A program made the translations under genes and the position numbers. Below are positions 6,975 to 14,435 of a stretch of DNA of 24,157 nt, piece by piece. The notes under the pieces were generated by a model. It did no database searches, was not told the origin of the DNA, and saw nothing but the letters and a program-made list of their open reading frames with translations. The stretch's first letter is position 1. Each line of letters opens with the position of its first letter. Origin of the DNA: a virus; the IMG/VR virus record IMGVR_UViG_3300012923_000014, positions 1-24,157 of that record. One strand, written 5' to 3'.

Positions 6975-7197
6975 CCATAAGTATGATATAGCCATCTTCT
7001 TTGAAGGTGGTCCCAATAACGGCATGATAATCTATAAAGCTAACTACGAAGACCTTACCTATGCATTATCAACCTACTATAGCGATAACTTTTATATATT
7101 TAACAAGTTTAATTGCGATTTTAAAGACGATGAAGAAGTGATTATTAATCTATCTCAGGTACAATTTATCCGTGTTAGGAAGGAAAACAAAAAATGA
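6964..7197 (+). CDS. Hypothetical 77 aa protein
   Basis: Starts within the end of the preceding gene and overlaps the next ATG by ATGA. The product is rich in aromatic and acidic residues ('DIAIFFEGGPNNGMIIYKA'), with a predicted beta pattern. No family recognised. Confidence 0.55.
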   Translation: MENNHKYDIAIFFEGGPNNGMIIYKANYEDLTYALSTYYSDNFYIFNKFNCDFKDDEEVIINLSQVQFIRVRKENKK

Positions 7198-7343
7198 ATA
7201 CTATTGATATTCAAGCCCTCGAGAAGAAAGTATTGGCGTTGGTTACATTTGTCACCTCGCATTTATCGCAACTCGAGCAGGTTAAAAAAGATATACAGGA
7301 TATTATGGCTCAGATTGCGCAATTGAAACTTGCAAGTAAATGA
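7194..7343 (+). CDS. 49-residue coiled-coil peptide
   Basis: Bases 7194-7197 (ATGA) couple it to the gene before, and 7340-7343 (ATGA) to the gene after; aagga lies upstream. The peptide is a heptad-patterned helix (LEKKVLALVTFVTSHLSQL and then QLEQVKKDIQDIMAQIAQL), so probably a short coiled coil. This size, position and composition resemble small holin-accessory, spanin-like or assembly peptides, but no signal or membrane segment is visible. Confidence 0.5.
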   Translation: MNTIDIQALEKKVLALVTFVTSHLSQLEQVKKDIQDIMAQIAQLKLASK

Positions 7344-7525
7344 TGTTTCCTATCAAGAGCGCTTGTCTTTATTGCGATAAAGAACTTGATGAGAATTGTC
7401 CTCATTTCTTTCTTGATACTACACGGAAAATAAGAATCAATTTCTGTCCCCCCTGCGCAGTGAAGATGTTAATAATGACTGGAGTATTTTCAAAAGAACA
7501 GACCGATAAAATGTTTTCAGTATAA
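7340..7525 (+). CDS. Small double-CxxC protein, likely zinc-binding
   Basis: 61 residues with 'CLYCDKEL' (9-16) and 'FCPPCAVKM' (about 35-43), four Cys spaced as a zinc ribbon followed by a short helix. It matches the intron 3 ORF (19640) in plan: CxxC, Leu/Glu-rich turn, His-x-Phe, then FC-x-x-C and a Met/Ile helix. Coupled by ATGA to the gene before, and 15 bases ahead of the large terminase, so it is co-transcribed with packaging genes. Confidence 0.6.
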   Translation: MMFPIKSACLYCDKELDENCPHFFLDTTRKIRINFCPPCAVKMLIMTGVFSKEQTDKMFSV

Positions 7526-7540
7526 AACCGGGGAGGGAGT

Positions 7541-8911
7541 ATGGATCAAATAAAAGGACTGAAGCCTGAAGCACAAGTACATCTGAACAAGTTCAAACCA
7601 CGACCCTATCAATTACCAATCGTCGATGCTATAGAAAATAAGGGCTATAAACGTGTCATTGCCATTATGCCCAGGCGTGCTGGCAAAGATCTAACTGCTT
7701 TTAATCTCTGTATACGCCAATGTATCCGCAAATCATGCGTAATCTATTACATTTTCCCTACCTATGCTCAAGGTAAAAAAGTTATCTGGGACTCAGTTAC
7801 CAATGCTGGCGAACGTATACTGGATTACATTCCTGAGAGTCTTGTTGAAAGCAAGAACTCTCAAGAAATGAAGATACGCTTTAAGAATGGATCGTTACTT
7901 CAGATAGTAGGGAGTGATAACTATGATTCGCTTATGGGAACTAACCCGCAAGGCGTAGTCTTCTCAGAATACGCCCTACAAGATCCAAGAGCCTACCAGT
8001 ACATTCGCCCCATACTTGCGGCGAACTTAGGATGGTGTCTGTTTATTACAACGCCACGCGGCAAAAATCATGCGTATGAGCTGTATCAGATTGCATTGCA
8101 CTCTGAGAACTGGTTTGCCATGAAGCTTACCTTAGATGATACTAATCACATTCCTCTTGAAGAGATCGAGCGTGAGCGCGCTGAAGGTATCATGTCAGAG
8201 GATTTGATCCAACAAGAATATTTTTGCTCATTTGATATGGGCGTAGAAGGAGCATACTATGCAAAATATATGGATAAAATGCGCATTGATGGGCGTATCG
8301 GTGACGTGCCTTATGAGCCAGGATTCAAAACCCATACTAGTTGGGACCTCGGTGTCCGTGATTCGACCACGATTATTCTGTGGCAATCAATCGGAACCAC
8401 CATTAGAATCGTGGACTGTTACGAGAACTCCAAAGAAGGCTTGGACCATTATGCCAAGGTACTCGCATCGAAACCATATCTATACGGTAAACACATTGCC
8501 CCTCATGACATTGCCGTCAGGGAACTTGGCTCGGGAATGACCCGTATCGAGAAAGCAAAGCAACTAGGTATAAAATTCACGATAGCGGATAATATATCCA
8601 TCGTTGATGGTATAGAAGCCGTACGCTCAACGCTCAATAAGGTGTGGATAGATCAGAAATGCGTGCCACTTATAAAGGCGCTTGAGAACTATAGACAGGA
8701 GTATGATGTTAAGAACAGGGTCTACAAATCACAGCCTTTACATAATTTTGCTAGCCATTTTGCTGATGCAATGCGTTACCTTTGTGTTTCTCTTCCAAAG
8801 ACGCGAGATGGTCTTAGTTCCGAAGAGCTGGATAGACGATATCAAGATGCCGTTATGGGATCTGGATCGGGACTTCCACATATGTTTCGAGACGATTTAG
8901 GACGGTATTAA
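7541..8911 (+). CDS. terL: Terminase large subunit
   Basis: The DNA-packaging motor. The 456-residue protein has an N-terminal ATPase with Walker A 'PRRAGKD' (44-50), Walker B 'GVVFSEY' with the catalytic Glu at 143, and coupling motif 'FITTPRG' (168-174). The C-terminal RNase H-like nuclease has acidic metal ligands in 'SWDLGVRD' (D269, D274), 'APHDIA' (D323) and 'FADAMRY' (D409). Both halves look intact, so it should cut and pump DNA into the procapsid through the portal at 10701. Length is usual for the family. The ribosome site (ggaggg) is among the strongest in the window. Family assignment is very safe. Confidence 0.95.
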   Translation: MDQIKGLKPEAQVHLNKFKPRPYQLPIVDAIENKGYKRVIAIMPRRAGKDLTAFNLCIRQCIRKSCVIYYIFPTYAQGKKVIWDSVTNAGERILDYIPESLVESKNSQEMKIRFKNGSLLQIVGSDNYDSLMGTNPQGVVFSEYALQDPRAYQYIRPILAANLGWCLFITTPRGKNHAYELYQIALHSENWFAMKLTLDDTNHIPLEEIERERAEGIMSEDLIQQEYFCSFDMGVEGAYYAKYMDKMRIDGRIGDVPYEPGFKTHTSWDLGVRDSTTIILWQSIGTTIRIVDCYENSKEGLDHYAKVLASKPYLYGKHIAPHDIAVRELGSGMTRIEKAKQLGIKFTIADNISIVDGIEAVRSTLNKVWIDQKCVPLIKALENYRQEYDVKNRVYKSQPLHNFASHFADAMRYLCVSLPKTRDGLSSEELDRRYQDAVMGSGSGLPHMFRDDLGRY

Positions 8912-8913
8912 AA

Positions 8914-9153
8914 ATGAGAAAAACGGTAACATTTCATATGGTATGCGGCAAAGCTTTTAGCACGGATTCTGATAATCCTGAAGAATTATTAAAATGGTTT
9001 CGCGATGGCCCTGAAAGTGGTTTTTTTTCAAGAAAGCCACAAATTATAGGGATTATTGATGCTTCTAGAAAATCAAATGACTATTTCATCAACACTTCTA
9101 ATGTTTGCGTTGTTGAAATATCAGATATAAAAGAACCATCTGCGATAATATAA
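8914..9153 (+). CDS. Hypothetical 79 aa protein
   Basis: Begins 2 bases after the terminase stop, so probably translated by coupling, as its own ribosome site is weak. The product starts 'MRKTVTFHMVCGKAF' with alternating hydrophobic residues typical of beta strands, then 'LLKWFRDG' and 'IIGIIDAS'. No known family. Confidence 0.5.
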   Translation: MRKTVTFHMVCGKAFSTDSDNPEELLKWFRDGPESGFFSRKPQIIGIIDASRKSNDYFINTSNVCVVEISDIKEPSAII

Positions 9154-9163
9154 AAAGGACAGT

Positions 9164-9358
9164 ATGAAGCACATTGATCTAAATAATTATCAACCACATC
9201 CTGAATCAATCACCATGAAGCTCGGAAGACATATAATCGTTCAATTAAAAGATTATGCAGTTAAAGAATCTATACGAAAACAACAAAAAATAACGACCAC
9301 TGAGCTTATAAAAGACGCAATAAGATACACATATCCATTTATAAAGGATTTAAGATGA
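9164..9358 (+). CDS. Small ribbon-helix-helix-like protein
   Basis: Good aagga before the ATG. The 64 residues contain a strand 'ESITMKLGRHI', a helix 'IVQLKDYAVKESIRKQQ' and a second helix 'TTELIKDAIRYTYPFI', the order seen in Arc/MetJ-type ribbon-helix-helix regulators, which bind DNA as dimers. It may be a phage regulator. Its stop overlaps the GroES start (ATGA). The fold call rests on pattern only. Confidence 0.5.
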   Translation: MKHIDLNNYQPHPESITMKLGRHIIVQLKDYAVKESIRKQQKITTTELIKDAIRYTYPFIKDLR

Positions 9359-9624
9359 ATATAATACCTGCATGTGAACTTGTTCTTGTGGTAAAAGATG
9401 CTATTTCAGAAAAGAGTGAGGGCGGTATCATTCTAAAGCCAGAAAGTGATGATAGTACTACAAGAACTGGTATTGTTATGGCAATAGGTAGAGCAATCGA
9501 TCAAAAATGGACTGGTATTTCCAAGAAGAAGCGTGTGCTTTTCAATAAATATGCGGGCATTTCTTTGAAGAATGATCAGATTCTGTTGAAAGAAGAAGAA
9601 ATATTAGCGATTGTAGAGGAATAA
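9355..9624 (+). CDS. groES: GroES-like co-chaperonin
   Basis: 89 residues matching GroES: a first strand 'ACELVLVVKD', the GroEL-binding mobile loop 'EKSEGGIILKP' with its Ile-Ile-Leu anchor, 'RTGIVMAIGRA', and 'KRVLFNKYAGISLKNDQILLKEEEILAIVEE'. GroES caps GroEL and several phages encode their own version to fold large capsid proteins (T4 gp31 is the known case). It sits between packaging and head genes, in keeping with a capsid-folding role. The roof-loop region is short, as in many phage copies. The mobile loop is intact, so interaction with host GroEL is likely. Confidence 0.9.
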   Translation: MNIIPACELVLVVKDAISEKSEGGIILKPESDDSTTRTGIVMAIGRAIDQKWTGISKKKRVLFNKYAGISLKNDQILLKEEEILAIVEE

Positions 9625-9626
9625 AA

Positions 9627-9878
9627 ATGACTGGATGGATTTCTGTAAAAGAAAGATTACCAAATCCTGATATGCCGCTATTGGTTCACAATGAAAAGTT
9701 TGGCTGCCACTATTTTAAGTCATTCTATAGTTTGGGCTACGGTGGTTGTTTTTTGACGGATTCACGCGATGTGCCGCAAAATGTTCCTATTGAAGTTACT
9801 CATTGGATGTATGTTCCAGATGTTCCGTATTGGAATACTCCTGATGGCTTGAGATGGAAAAGAAGTAAAAAAGATTGA
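9627..9878 (+). CDS. DUF551-like protein
   Basis: 83 residues opening with 'WISVKERLPNPDMPLLV' and containing 'VTHWMYVPDVP', the two conserved stretches of the DUF551 family found widely in phages. Function of the family is unknown. gagga lies before the ATG. It is the last gene of the long operon. Confidence 0.75.
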   Translation: MTGWISVKERLPNPDMPLLVHNEKFGCHYFKSFYSLGYGGCFLTDSRDVPQNVPIEVTHWMYVPDVPYWNTPDGLRWKRSKKD

Positions 9879-10145
9879 ATTAAAAATGGCCGCCAACTCA
9901 GCGACCACACGTTCATATGTTTGAAATCAAATCTATTTAAGCCAACATTTTGTTTACATTGCTTCTCCTTTCTTTTTTAGGCGATGTACCGTGAAGATGA
10001 AGATGAGTGTTAAAAACAAGTAAATGGATAATTGTTTAATAACATTCTTTCTTCTAACGCAGAAGAAAGTTTATAAGAGTATATAAGATATTTATAATTT
10101 GTGTGTGTGAGAGTTAGAGAAATCTCTCATATACCTCCTTGGGTG

Positions 10146-10182
10146 CCCCTCGAGACACATCACCTCGAGGGGGTTTTGCTTT
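10146..10182 (+). terminator. Rho-independent terminator after the early/packaging operon
   Basis: A perfect 9-bp stem, CCCCTCGAG (10146-10154) with CTCGAGGGG (10164-10172), a 9-base loop, then gttttgctttt. A textbook terminator for the operon ending at 9878. Confidence 0.85.
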
Positions 10183-10202
10183 TGTAAAAAAGAAATATGG
10201 GT

Positions 10203-10208
10203 TATACT
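10203..10208 (+). promoter_or_regulatory. Possible -10 box for the head operon
   Basis: TATACT at 10203-10208 with TTGTAA 15 bp upstream, directly after the terminator and 39 bases before the gene at 10247. The core GTTATACT matches the one at 836-843. Spacing is short, so only a candidate. Confidence 0.35.
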
Positions 10209-10246
10209 GTATTTATATTGATTTATAAAACCCTGAAGGGACTATC

Positions 10247-10624
10247 TTGAGTGATAATTACGCAGAAAAAGATATATTAGAACTTGAAGAAGAATCTAAG
10301 AAGCTTAATGGAAGACTCAATGAGGTAAGCAATAAGATAAAGGATCTAGAGCGCTTATTTCATAAAAACAACATGTATTTCCCTTTTTGTAAGTTTTTAT
10401 GCATAGAGGATAAATTGGATGTTTTTTTGTCATGGGAAGCCGATGAAAACATAAGAAGTACCTTCAGGCTTTATTTAGTCAAAATATCTGAAAATAACAC
10501 CCTTACTTTTAAACATGTTTTTATAGAGACCAAGCTATCCGAGCGTCTTAAATATGTTGTTTTTTTGGACGCTTTTCTTGAAGACTTTACCCATTGTTTA
10601 AAAGAATTAAACCAATCTCTTTAA
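10247..10624 (+). CDS. Hypothetical coiled-coil protein, TTG start
   Basis: TTG start with gaaggga 6 bases upstream. The 125-residue product has a heptad helix at about 8-38 (ILELEEESKKLNGRLNEV), then an aromatic beta-rich half ('MYFPFCKFLCIEDKLDVFLSW'). First gene after the terminator, ahead of the portal. Unknown function. Confidence 0.55.
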   Translation: MSDNYAEKDILELEEESKKLNGRLNEVSNKIKDLERLFHKNNMYFPFCKFLCIEDKLDVFLSWEADENIRSTFRLYLVKISENNTLTFKHVFIETKLSERLKYVVFLDAFLEDFTHCLKELNQSL

Positions 10625-10700
10625 TTCTTGCTTTAGCGTGATCCCCTTCGTAGACTGGGTCTAGACTTCTAAAAGGGAGACAACCATTTTATTTCCACAA

Positions 10701-12758
10701 TTGGGCCCGCAATATTACGACGAAAAAGATAAAGGCATACTCTCCCGCATGGAAGCGTTCTATGCCGAATCTATAACCGTAAATCAATCCTTTTGGGGAG
10801 AGGCTGATACAGATACTAGATTTGAATCAGGTGATCAGTCTTTATGGAATGACCTCTATGGCAACCTTCCCGCCAATCGTAAGCGTACGTTCAACTTTAA
10901 TCGTATACGACGTGTAGTGCAGATGATTACTGGCCATCAAAGACGCAATCGCAAGTCTACTGTAGCTATCCCTATAGAAAATGCGGACGACAATACGGCA
11001 GATCAATTCACCAAGGTGCTTAGCTGGGTGCACCGTCAAGAAGGAGTCCTTGAGACTATCTCAGAATCATTCCAAGGCTCTCTAATCACCGGTATGAATC
11101 TGCTGCAAGTATGGTTAGATTTTCGCTCTGATCCTGTTTCAGGCAATATTCGTGTAGATAACTGTAGTTACAATAGTTTTCTTATCGATCCTTACTTTAG
11201 AAAAGCCGACCTGTCCGACTGTAATGCCCTTTGGAAACGATCGTTCATAAATAAACGTGAAGCTCTCTCATTGATGCCTGACAAAGAAGAAATGATCATG
11301 AGCCTTTATGGACAGGATACTCGTGATGGTAAATTCCAATTCATGCCAGAAAACTATGCCTTCTCAGGACTTAAAAACCTTCTTTCATATGATGAGTTTT
11401 ATTATCGTGACTATCGCACTCAGCGCATGCTCATCGATTCACAAACCGGTGAGACAACAGAATGGCGCGGCAATGATGAAGAGAAACTTAAACTATTTCT
11501 TCAATCGTACCCATCAGTCACTGTTGTTCAACAAGAAATTCCAACCGTCAAACTTGCAATTGTCTTGCAAGGGAAAGTCATGTTCAACGACAGAAATCCT
11601 TTAGGAATCGATACCTATCCTTTCATACCAGTATGGTCCTATTATAGGCCAGAAATGCCCTATTTCCCTTATCGAATTCAAGGAGTTGTTCGTGGTTTAC
11701 GTGATGCTCAGTATCTTTACAATCGCCGTCGCGTTATCGAGCTTGACATTTTGGAGTCTCAGATAGCCTCCGGATGGAAATATAAAGAAAATGCCCTTGT
11801 GAATCCAAAAGACATATTCATGAGCGGCCAGGGCAAAGGTCTTGCCCTTAAAGACGAAGCACAGATGACCGATGTTGAACAAATACTACCACCTCAGATT
11901 CCACCATCAATGATTCAATTATCGGAGCTCTTAGCCCAAGAAATTATGCAAATTTCGGGTGTAAATGAAGAACTACTCGGCAGTAGTGATGATAGTAAAG
12001 CCGGCATTCTCTCTATGCTCAGACAAGGCGCTGGCTTGACCACTCTTCAAAGTCTCTTCGATAATTTAGATCGAGCACAAAAGCAACTTGGTGAGATCAT
12101 GGTAGAGATAATTCAAAACAACTTCACACCGGGTAAAGTTAAAAAGATTCTCAATGGCGAAGAGCCAGCCAGACAGTTTCATGATAAAGCGTTCGGTAAA
12201 TACGGCTGCGCTATAGAAGAAGGGCTTAACACTACCACTCAAAAGCAGATGCAGTTTGTTCAACTCTTGCAACTTCGTGAGACTGGCGTTCCCGTGCCTG
12301 ATGATGTGTTGCTTGAAGCGTGTACTATCCAAGACAAGCAAAAGCTTATTCAATCCATCCAACAACAACAACAGCAACAACAGCAAATGCAAATGTCCCA
12401 AGCTCAAGCTGCTATGCAAGAACAGGCCGCCCGTACTGAACTTGCTCATGCCCGTGCTGAAGCTGATCGTGGCCTTGGCGCAGAACGGTATAGCCGTATC
12501 GATGAGAATCAAGCCCTTGCTGAAGAGCGTCGCGCAGCGGCTATTAAAGATAATGATATTGGACTCTTGAATTTGATAAAAGCGTTGAAAGAGATTGATA
12601 CAGTTGAAATTGATCAGTTACATAAGCTAATGTCGCTTTCTTCTATGCTACAAAACGGCACAGAAGCGGCGATTGCTCCTAGTACGTCTTTAGTAAAACC
12701 AAAGACAGCTAGGCCTAAATCGAATCAAGCGCCTGCGCGGAGTGTTCCCGCGAGGTAG
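10701..12758 (+). CDS. Portal protein, P22-type
   Basis: The 685-residue protein is the dodecameric ring through which DNA enters and leaves the capsid. P22 gp1-like features are 'NRRRVIELDILESQIASG' in the stem/crown region and 'FNFNRIRRVVQMITGHQRRNRK' near residue 50. A Gln-rich stretch (about 550-570, from CAA/CAG repeats near 12354-12395) leads a long helical C-terminal barrel region. Position after terL and before scaffold and capsid is the expected order. Start: the TTG at 10701 has its nearest ribosome site (gggag, 10675-10679) 21 bases away, but an in-frame ATT at 10686 lies 6 bases after it and would add ILFPQ; an AUU start is possible. Confidence 0.9.
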   Translation: MGPQYYDEKDKGILSRMEAFYAESITVNQSFWGEADTDTRFESGDQSLWNDLYGNLPANRKRTFNFNRIRRVVQMITGHQRRNRKSTVAIPIENADDNTADQFTKVLSWVHRQEGVLETISESFQGSLITGMNLLQVWLDFRSDPVSGNIRVDNCSYNSFLIDPYFRKADLSDCNALWKRSFINKREALSLMPDKEEMIMSLYGQDTRDGKFQFMPENYAFSGLKNLLSYDEFYYRDYRTQRMLIDSQTGETTEWRGNDEEKLKLFLQSYPSVTVVQQEIPTVKLAIVLQGKVMFNDRNPLGIDTYPFIPVWSYYRPEMPYFPYRIQGVVRGLRDAQYLYNRRRVIELDILESQIASGWKYKENALVNPKDIFMSGQGKGLALKDEAQMTDVEQILPPQIPPSMIQLSELLAQEIMQISGVNEELLGSSDDSKAGILSMLRQGAGLTTLQSLFDNLDRAQKQLGEIMVEIIQNNFTPGKVKKILNGEEPARQFHDKAFGKYGCAIEEGLNTTTQKQMQFVQLLQLRETGVPVPDDVLLEACTIQDKQKLIQSIQQQQQQQQQMQMSQAQAAMQEQAARTELAHARAEADRGLGAERYSRIDENQALAEERRAAAIKDNDIGLLNLIKALKEIDTVEIDQLHKLMSLSSMLQNGTEAAIAPSTSLVKPKTARPKSNQAPARSVPAR

Positions 12759-12793
12759 TGGTGCGCAAGCACTAATAGTGCATGACGCACTAT
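12759..12793 (+). repeat. Two tandem hairpins after the portal stop
   Basis: The first (12759-12774) is a 6-bp stem capped by a GCAA tetraloop. The second is a perfect 7-bp stem, ATAGTGC (12775-12781) with GCACTAT (12787-12793). No T-run follows, so they may protect the portal mRNA or mark processing rather than terminate. Confidence 0.5.
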
Positions 12794-12894
12794 ATAGAGG
12801 TTAACCCTTGTTCGTATGTCGCGGAGTCTACTACATTGTGTGATGTGATAGCTGAGCACCGACGACAGAAGAACAGTTACTACCGGAGCCAAAA

Positions 12895-13170
12895 ATGGCA
12901 AAACGATATCATAGCGGCAAGTCGATGGAAAAACATGAATACTACGCAGGTGAAGAATCGCGTAGAAAGCAGGAGCATGAAGATGGTGGCATGATCAGCG
13001 AAGATCATTCAGCTATCGCTAATCTTCCGCAAAGCGTCATGATGAAGCCTTATCCAAAACCTGATGGCTATATGCCAGAAGATCTTGATGACACTATACG
13101 TGGCATTGATGAACAAGTGGCTATGGACAACAACAAGCGTAAGGCTCATTTCAAGCCAAAAAAGGTTTGA
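12895..13170 (+). CDS. Small capsid-region protein with DHSAIANLP motif
   Basis: 91 residues, with ggag before the ATG. The order is a basic/acidic start (MAKRYHSGKSMEKHEYY), then 'GGMISEDHSAIANLP', then 'MMKPYPKPDGYMPEDLDDTIRGID' split over about residues 48-72, and a Lys-rich end. I have an impression of similar proteins beside the head genes of uncultured tailed phages; no function is known to me. A shortened relative lies at 13411. It may be a minor capsid or assembly protein. Confidence 0.6.
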   Translation: MAKRYHSGKSMEKHEYYAGEESRRKQEHEDGGMISEDHSAIANLPQSVMMKPYPKPDGYMPEDLDDTIRGIDEQVAMDNNKRKAHFKPKKV

Positions 13171-13177
13171 TGTGATT

Positions 13178-13321
13178 ATGCCTAGACCTAAGGGCAAAGC
13201 TGAACGCATAGCGTGGGCTATACTCGGCAAACCATTAGCGATGCAAAAAAGTAAGAAATCGCCCAAGCGTGCAAAGGTCGAAGAACGCTTAGTGTTCGAA
13301 GAAACTACACGCGTTAGGTAA
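13178..13321 (+). CDS. Small basic protein, 47 aa
   Basis: Starts 7 bases after the previous stop (MPRPKGKAERIAWAILGK), with aagg upstream; a GTG at 13172 is an alternative. Strongly basic in the middle (QKSKKSPKRAKVEERL). It could bind DNA or the capsid interior. A 13-bp inverted repeat follows it. Confidence 0.5.
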   Translation: MPRPKGKAERIAWAILGKPLAMQKSKKSPKRAKVEERLVFEETTRVR

Positions 13322-13335
13322 GACTTATTCTTTCT

Positions 13336-13396
13336 ATTAGTGGGCATAACCGAGTAAAAATATTTTTTGATTTGTATCCTTGGTATGCCCACTAAT
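13336..13396. repeat. 13-bp perfect inverted repeat upstream of the 13411 gene
   Basis: ATTAGTGGGCATA (13336-13348) and TATGCCCACTAAT (13384-13396), with two further pairs after a one-base bulge and a loop of about 30 A/T-rich bases. It ends 5 bases before the ribosome site of the next gene. No terminal T-run. Confidence 0.65.
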
Positions 13397-13410
13397 TAAT
13401 TGGAGAATTT

Positions 13411-13626
13411 ATGATAAAGCAAGCTGATCCCCGTCGCTGGCAGGAGCGTGCTGATGGTGCAATGGTCCGCGAAGACCATTCTGCTATGGCAAACTTGTCT
13501 CCAGAAGGATTCCAAAGAGAAATCCCTCACCATGACATTGCCCACGACCCGAGAAGAGGCTATGGACATCCTTTGATGGAAAATATGACTATAGCTTTTT
13601 TTGATGGCGTAAAAGGAAAGAGATGA
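13411..13626 (+). CDS. Small capsid-region protein, paralogue of the 12895 gene
   Basis: 71 residues sharing 'DGAMVREDHSAMANLS' with the 'DGGMISEDHSAIANLP' of the 12895 product, including the preceding Arg/Gln/Glu-rich helix (RRWQERA versus RRKQEHE). The two look like a local duplication that has diverged at the C-terminal end. ggag lies before the ATG. Function unknown. Confidence 0.55.
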   Translation: MIKQADPRRWQERADGAMVREDHSAMANLSPEGFQREIPHHDIAHDPRRGYGHPLMENMTIAFFDGVKGKR

Positions 13627-13940
13627 ACAAGAAGCTTATGAAAAGTATCAAGGATGCACATAAAGAAAAACATCCTAAAAAGAAACATAGAAAAGCTCCA
13701 AAAGGTGACGAAAAACATCATAAACATGAGAAAAAAGCGATTGCCAAAGCAATGAAACATAAGAATGTTTTAGGTGCCGGAGCTAAAAAAAGAAAACATC
13801 TTGGGAAGAAGGATAAAGTTGCTGTTGTCATGAAAGAATTTAGTCGTGGTACATTAAATAGTGGGAGCGGTGCTAAAGTTACCAATCCCAAACAGGCTCT
13901 TGCAATCGGATATTCAGAAGCGAGACGTGGTAAAAAATAG
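13623..13940 (+). CDS. Lys/His-rich protein with DUF6496-like C-terminus
   Basis: The ATG overlaps the previous stop (ATGA), with aaagga upstream. 105 residues: the first 60 are almost all Lys, His, Glu and Ala, and the last 40 read 'KVAVVMKEFSRGTLNSGSG' followed by 'NPKQALAIGYSEAR', the pattern of the small DUF6496 family often met in phages. The high charge suggests binding to DNA or RNA inside the head. Role unproven. Confidence 0.65.
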   Translation: MNKKLMKSIKDAHKEKHPKKKHRKAPKGDEKHHKHEKKAIAKAMKHKNVLGAGAKKRKHLGKKDKVAVVMKEFSRGTLNSGSGAKVTNPKQALAIGYSEARRGKK

Positions 13941-13956
13941 ATCTCTCATTTTTTCC

Positions 13957-13996
13957 TGTCTAGGTAGAAAGGCACAAAGTCCTAACTACCTAGACA
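13957..13996. repeat. 11-bp perfect inverted repeat at the convergent junction
   Basis: TGTCTAGGTAG (13957-13967) and CTACCTAGACA (13986-13996), with an 18-base spacer. It lies after the plus-strand head genes and before the end of the convergent cargo gene, so it may end or shield either transcript. A second 7-bp hairpin (14032-14050) covers the stop codon of the minus-strand gene. Confidence 0.55.
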
Positions 13997-14045
13997 AGCC
14001 AGTGCGATCCCTAACCACAGAGACCACTAACAATAGGAGGAGATC

Positions 14046-14393
14046 CTATTCTTTGTATTTACATTTATCACAGCACTTGCAAGGCTCAAAACGGGTATTT
14101 TCAAGCCATGACGGTATCCCTGGAAGATACTCTCCTCCAGTTTTCTCATCGAGCATTTCTTCTATAGCCATAGCCCATTCATAATACAGACAATAGTCGC
14201 TTATTAAAGAACCCGCGCGCCATAATATTTCTTCATTTTTTGTCTCGTTATACCATCTTCTCAAAATTATATGGCATACATTCATGGCCTCTGCACCAGT
14301 CATAAGTTGTTGCATATACCGATGTTCACTTCCTCTACAGTCAATACGAGTGCCTACGAGATCTATGTTATATTCGTATTTTTTGGTTTCCAT
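14046..14393 (-). CDS. Hypothetical protein with C-terminal Cys cluster
   Basis: Good AGGAGG site 6 bases before the ATG. The 115-residue acidic, helical protein has aromatic-rich helices ('YCLYYEWAMAIEEML') and ends 'CKCCDKCKYKE', a Cys cluster that could bind metal. No family recognised. Convergent with the head genes and just downstream of the large exported protein on the same strand, so both may be cargo acquired together. Confidence 0.6.
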   Translation of the reverse strand: METKKYEYNIDLVGTRIDCRGSEHRYMQQLMTGAEAMNVCHIILRRWYNETKNEEILWRAGSLISDYCLYYEWAMAIEEMLDEKTGGEYLPGIPSWLENTRFEPCKCCDKCKYKE

Positions 14394-14435
14394 GATTCCT
14401 CCTGTATAATGTAAGGATACAGAAAATAGAAAAAG

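Larger units (their letters stand above)
9879..10246 (+). other. Structured non-coding gap
   Basis: 368 bases with no convincing gene. It holds three hairpins: CTTTCTTCT/AGAAGAAAG (10047-10055 with 10061-10069, 5-base loop), a TGAGAG/CTCTCA hairpin near 10108-10130, and the terminator at 10146. Only tiny ORFs occur (for example a 9-codon one near 9985). It may be a long 3' leader, a processed operon tail or a small RNA gene. Confidence 0.4.

Noticed and set aside
12354-12395. CAA/CAG microsatellite as a phase-variable switch
   Set aside because: Triplet repeats within a coding frame change only the Gln count and cannot shift the frame.
12782-12994. 70-aa ORF overlapping the 12895 gene
   Set aside because: No ribosome site, its start lies in a hairpin, and its second half is a shadow of the 12895 gene in another frame.
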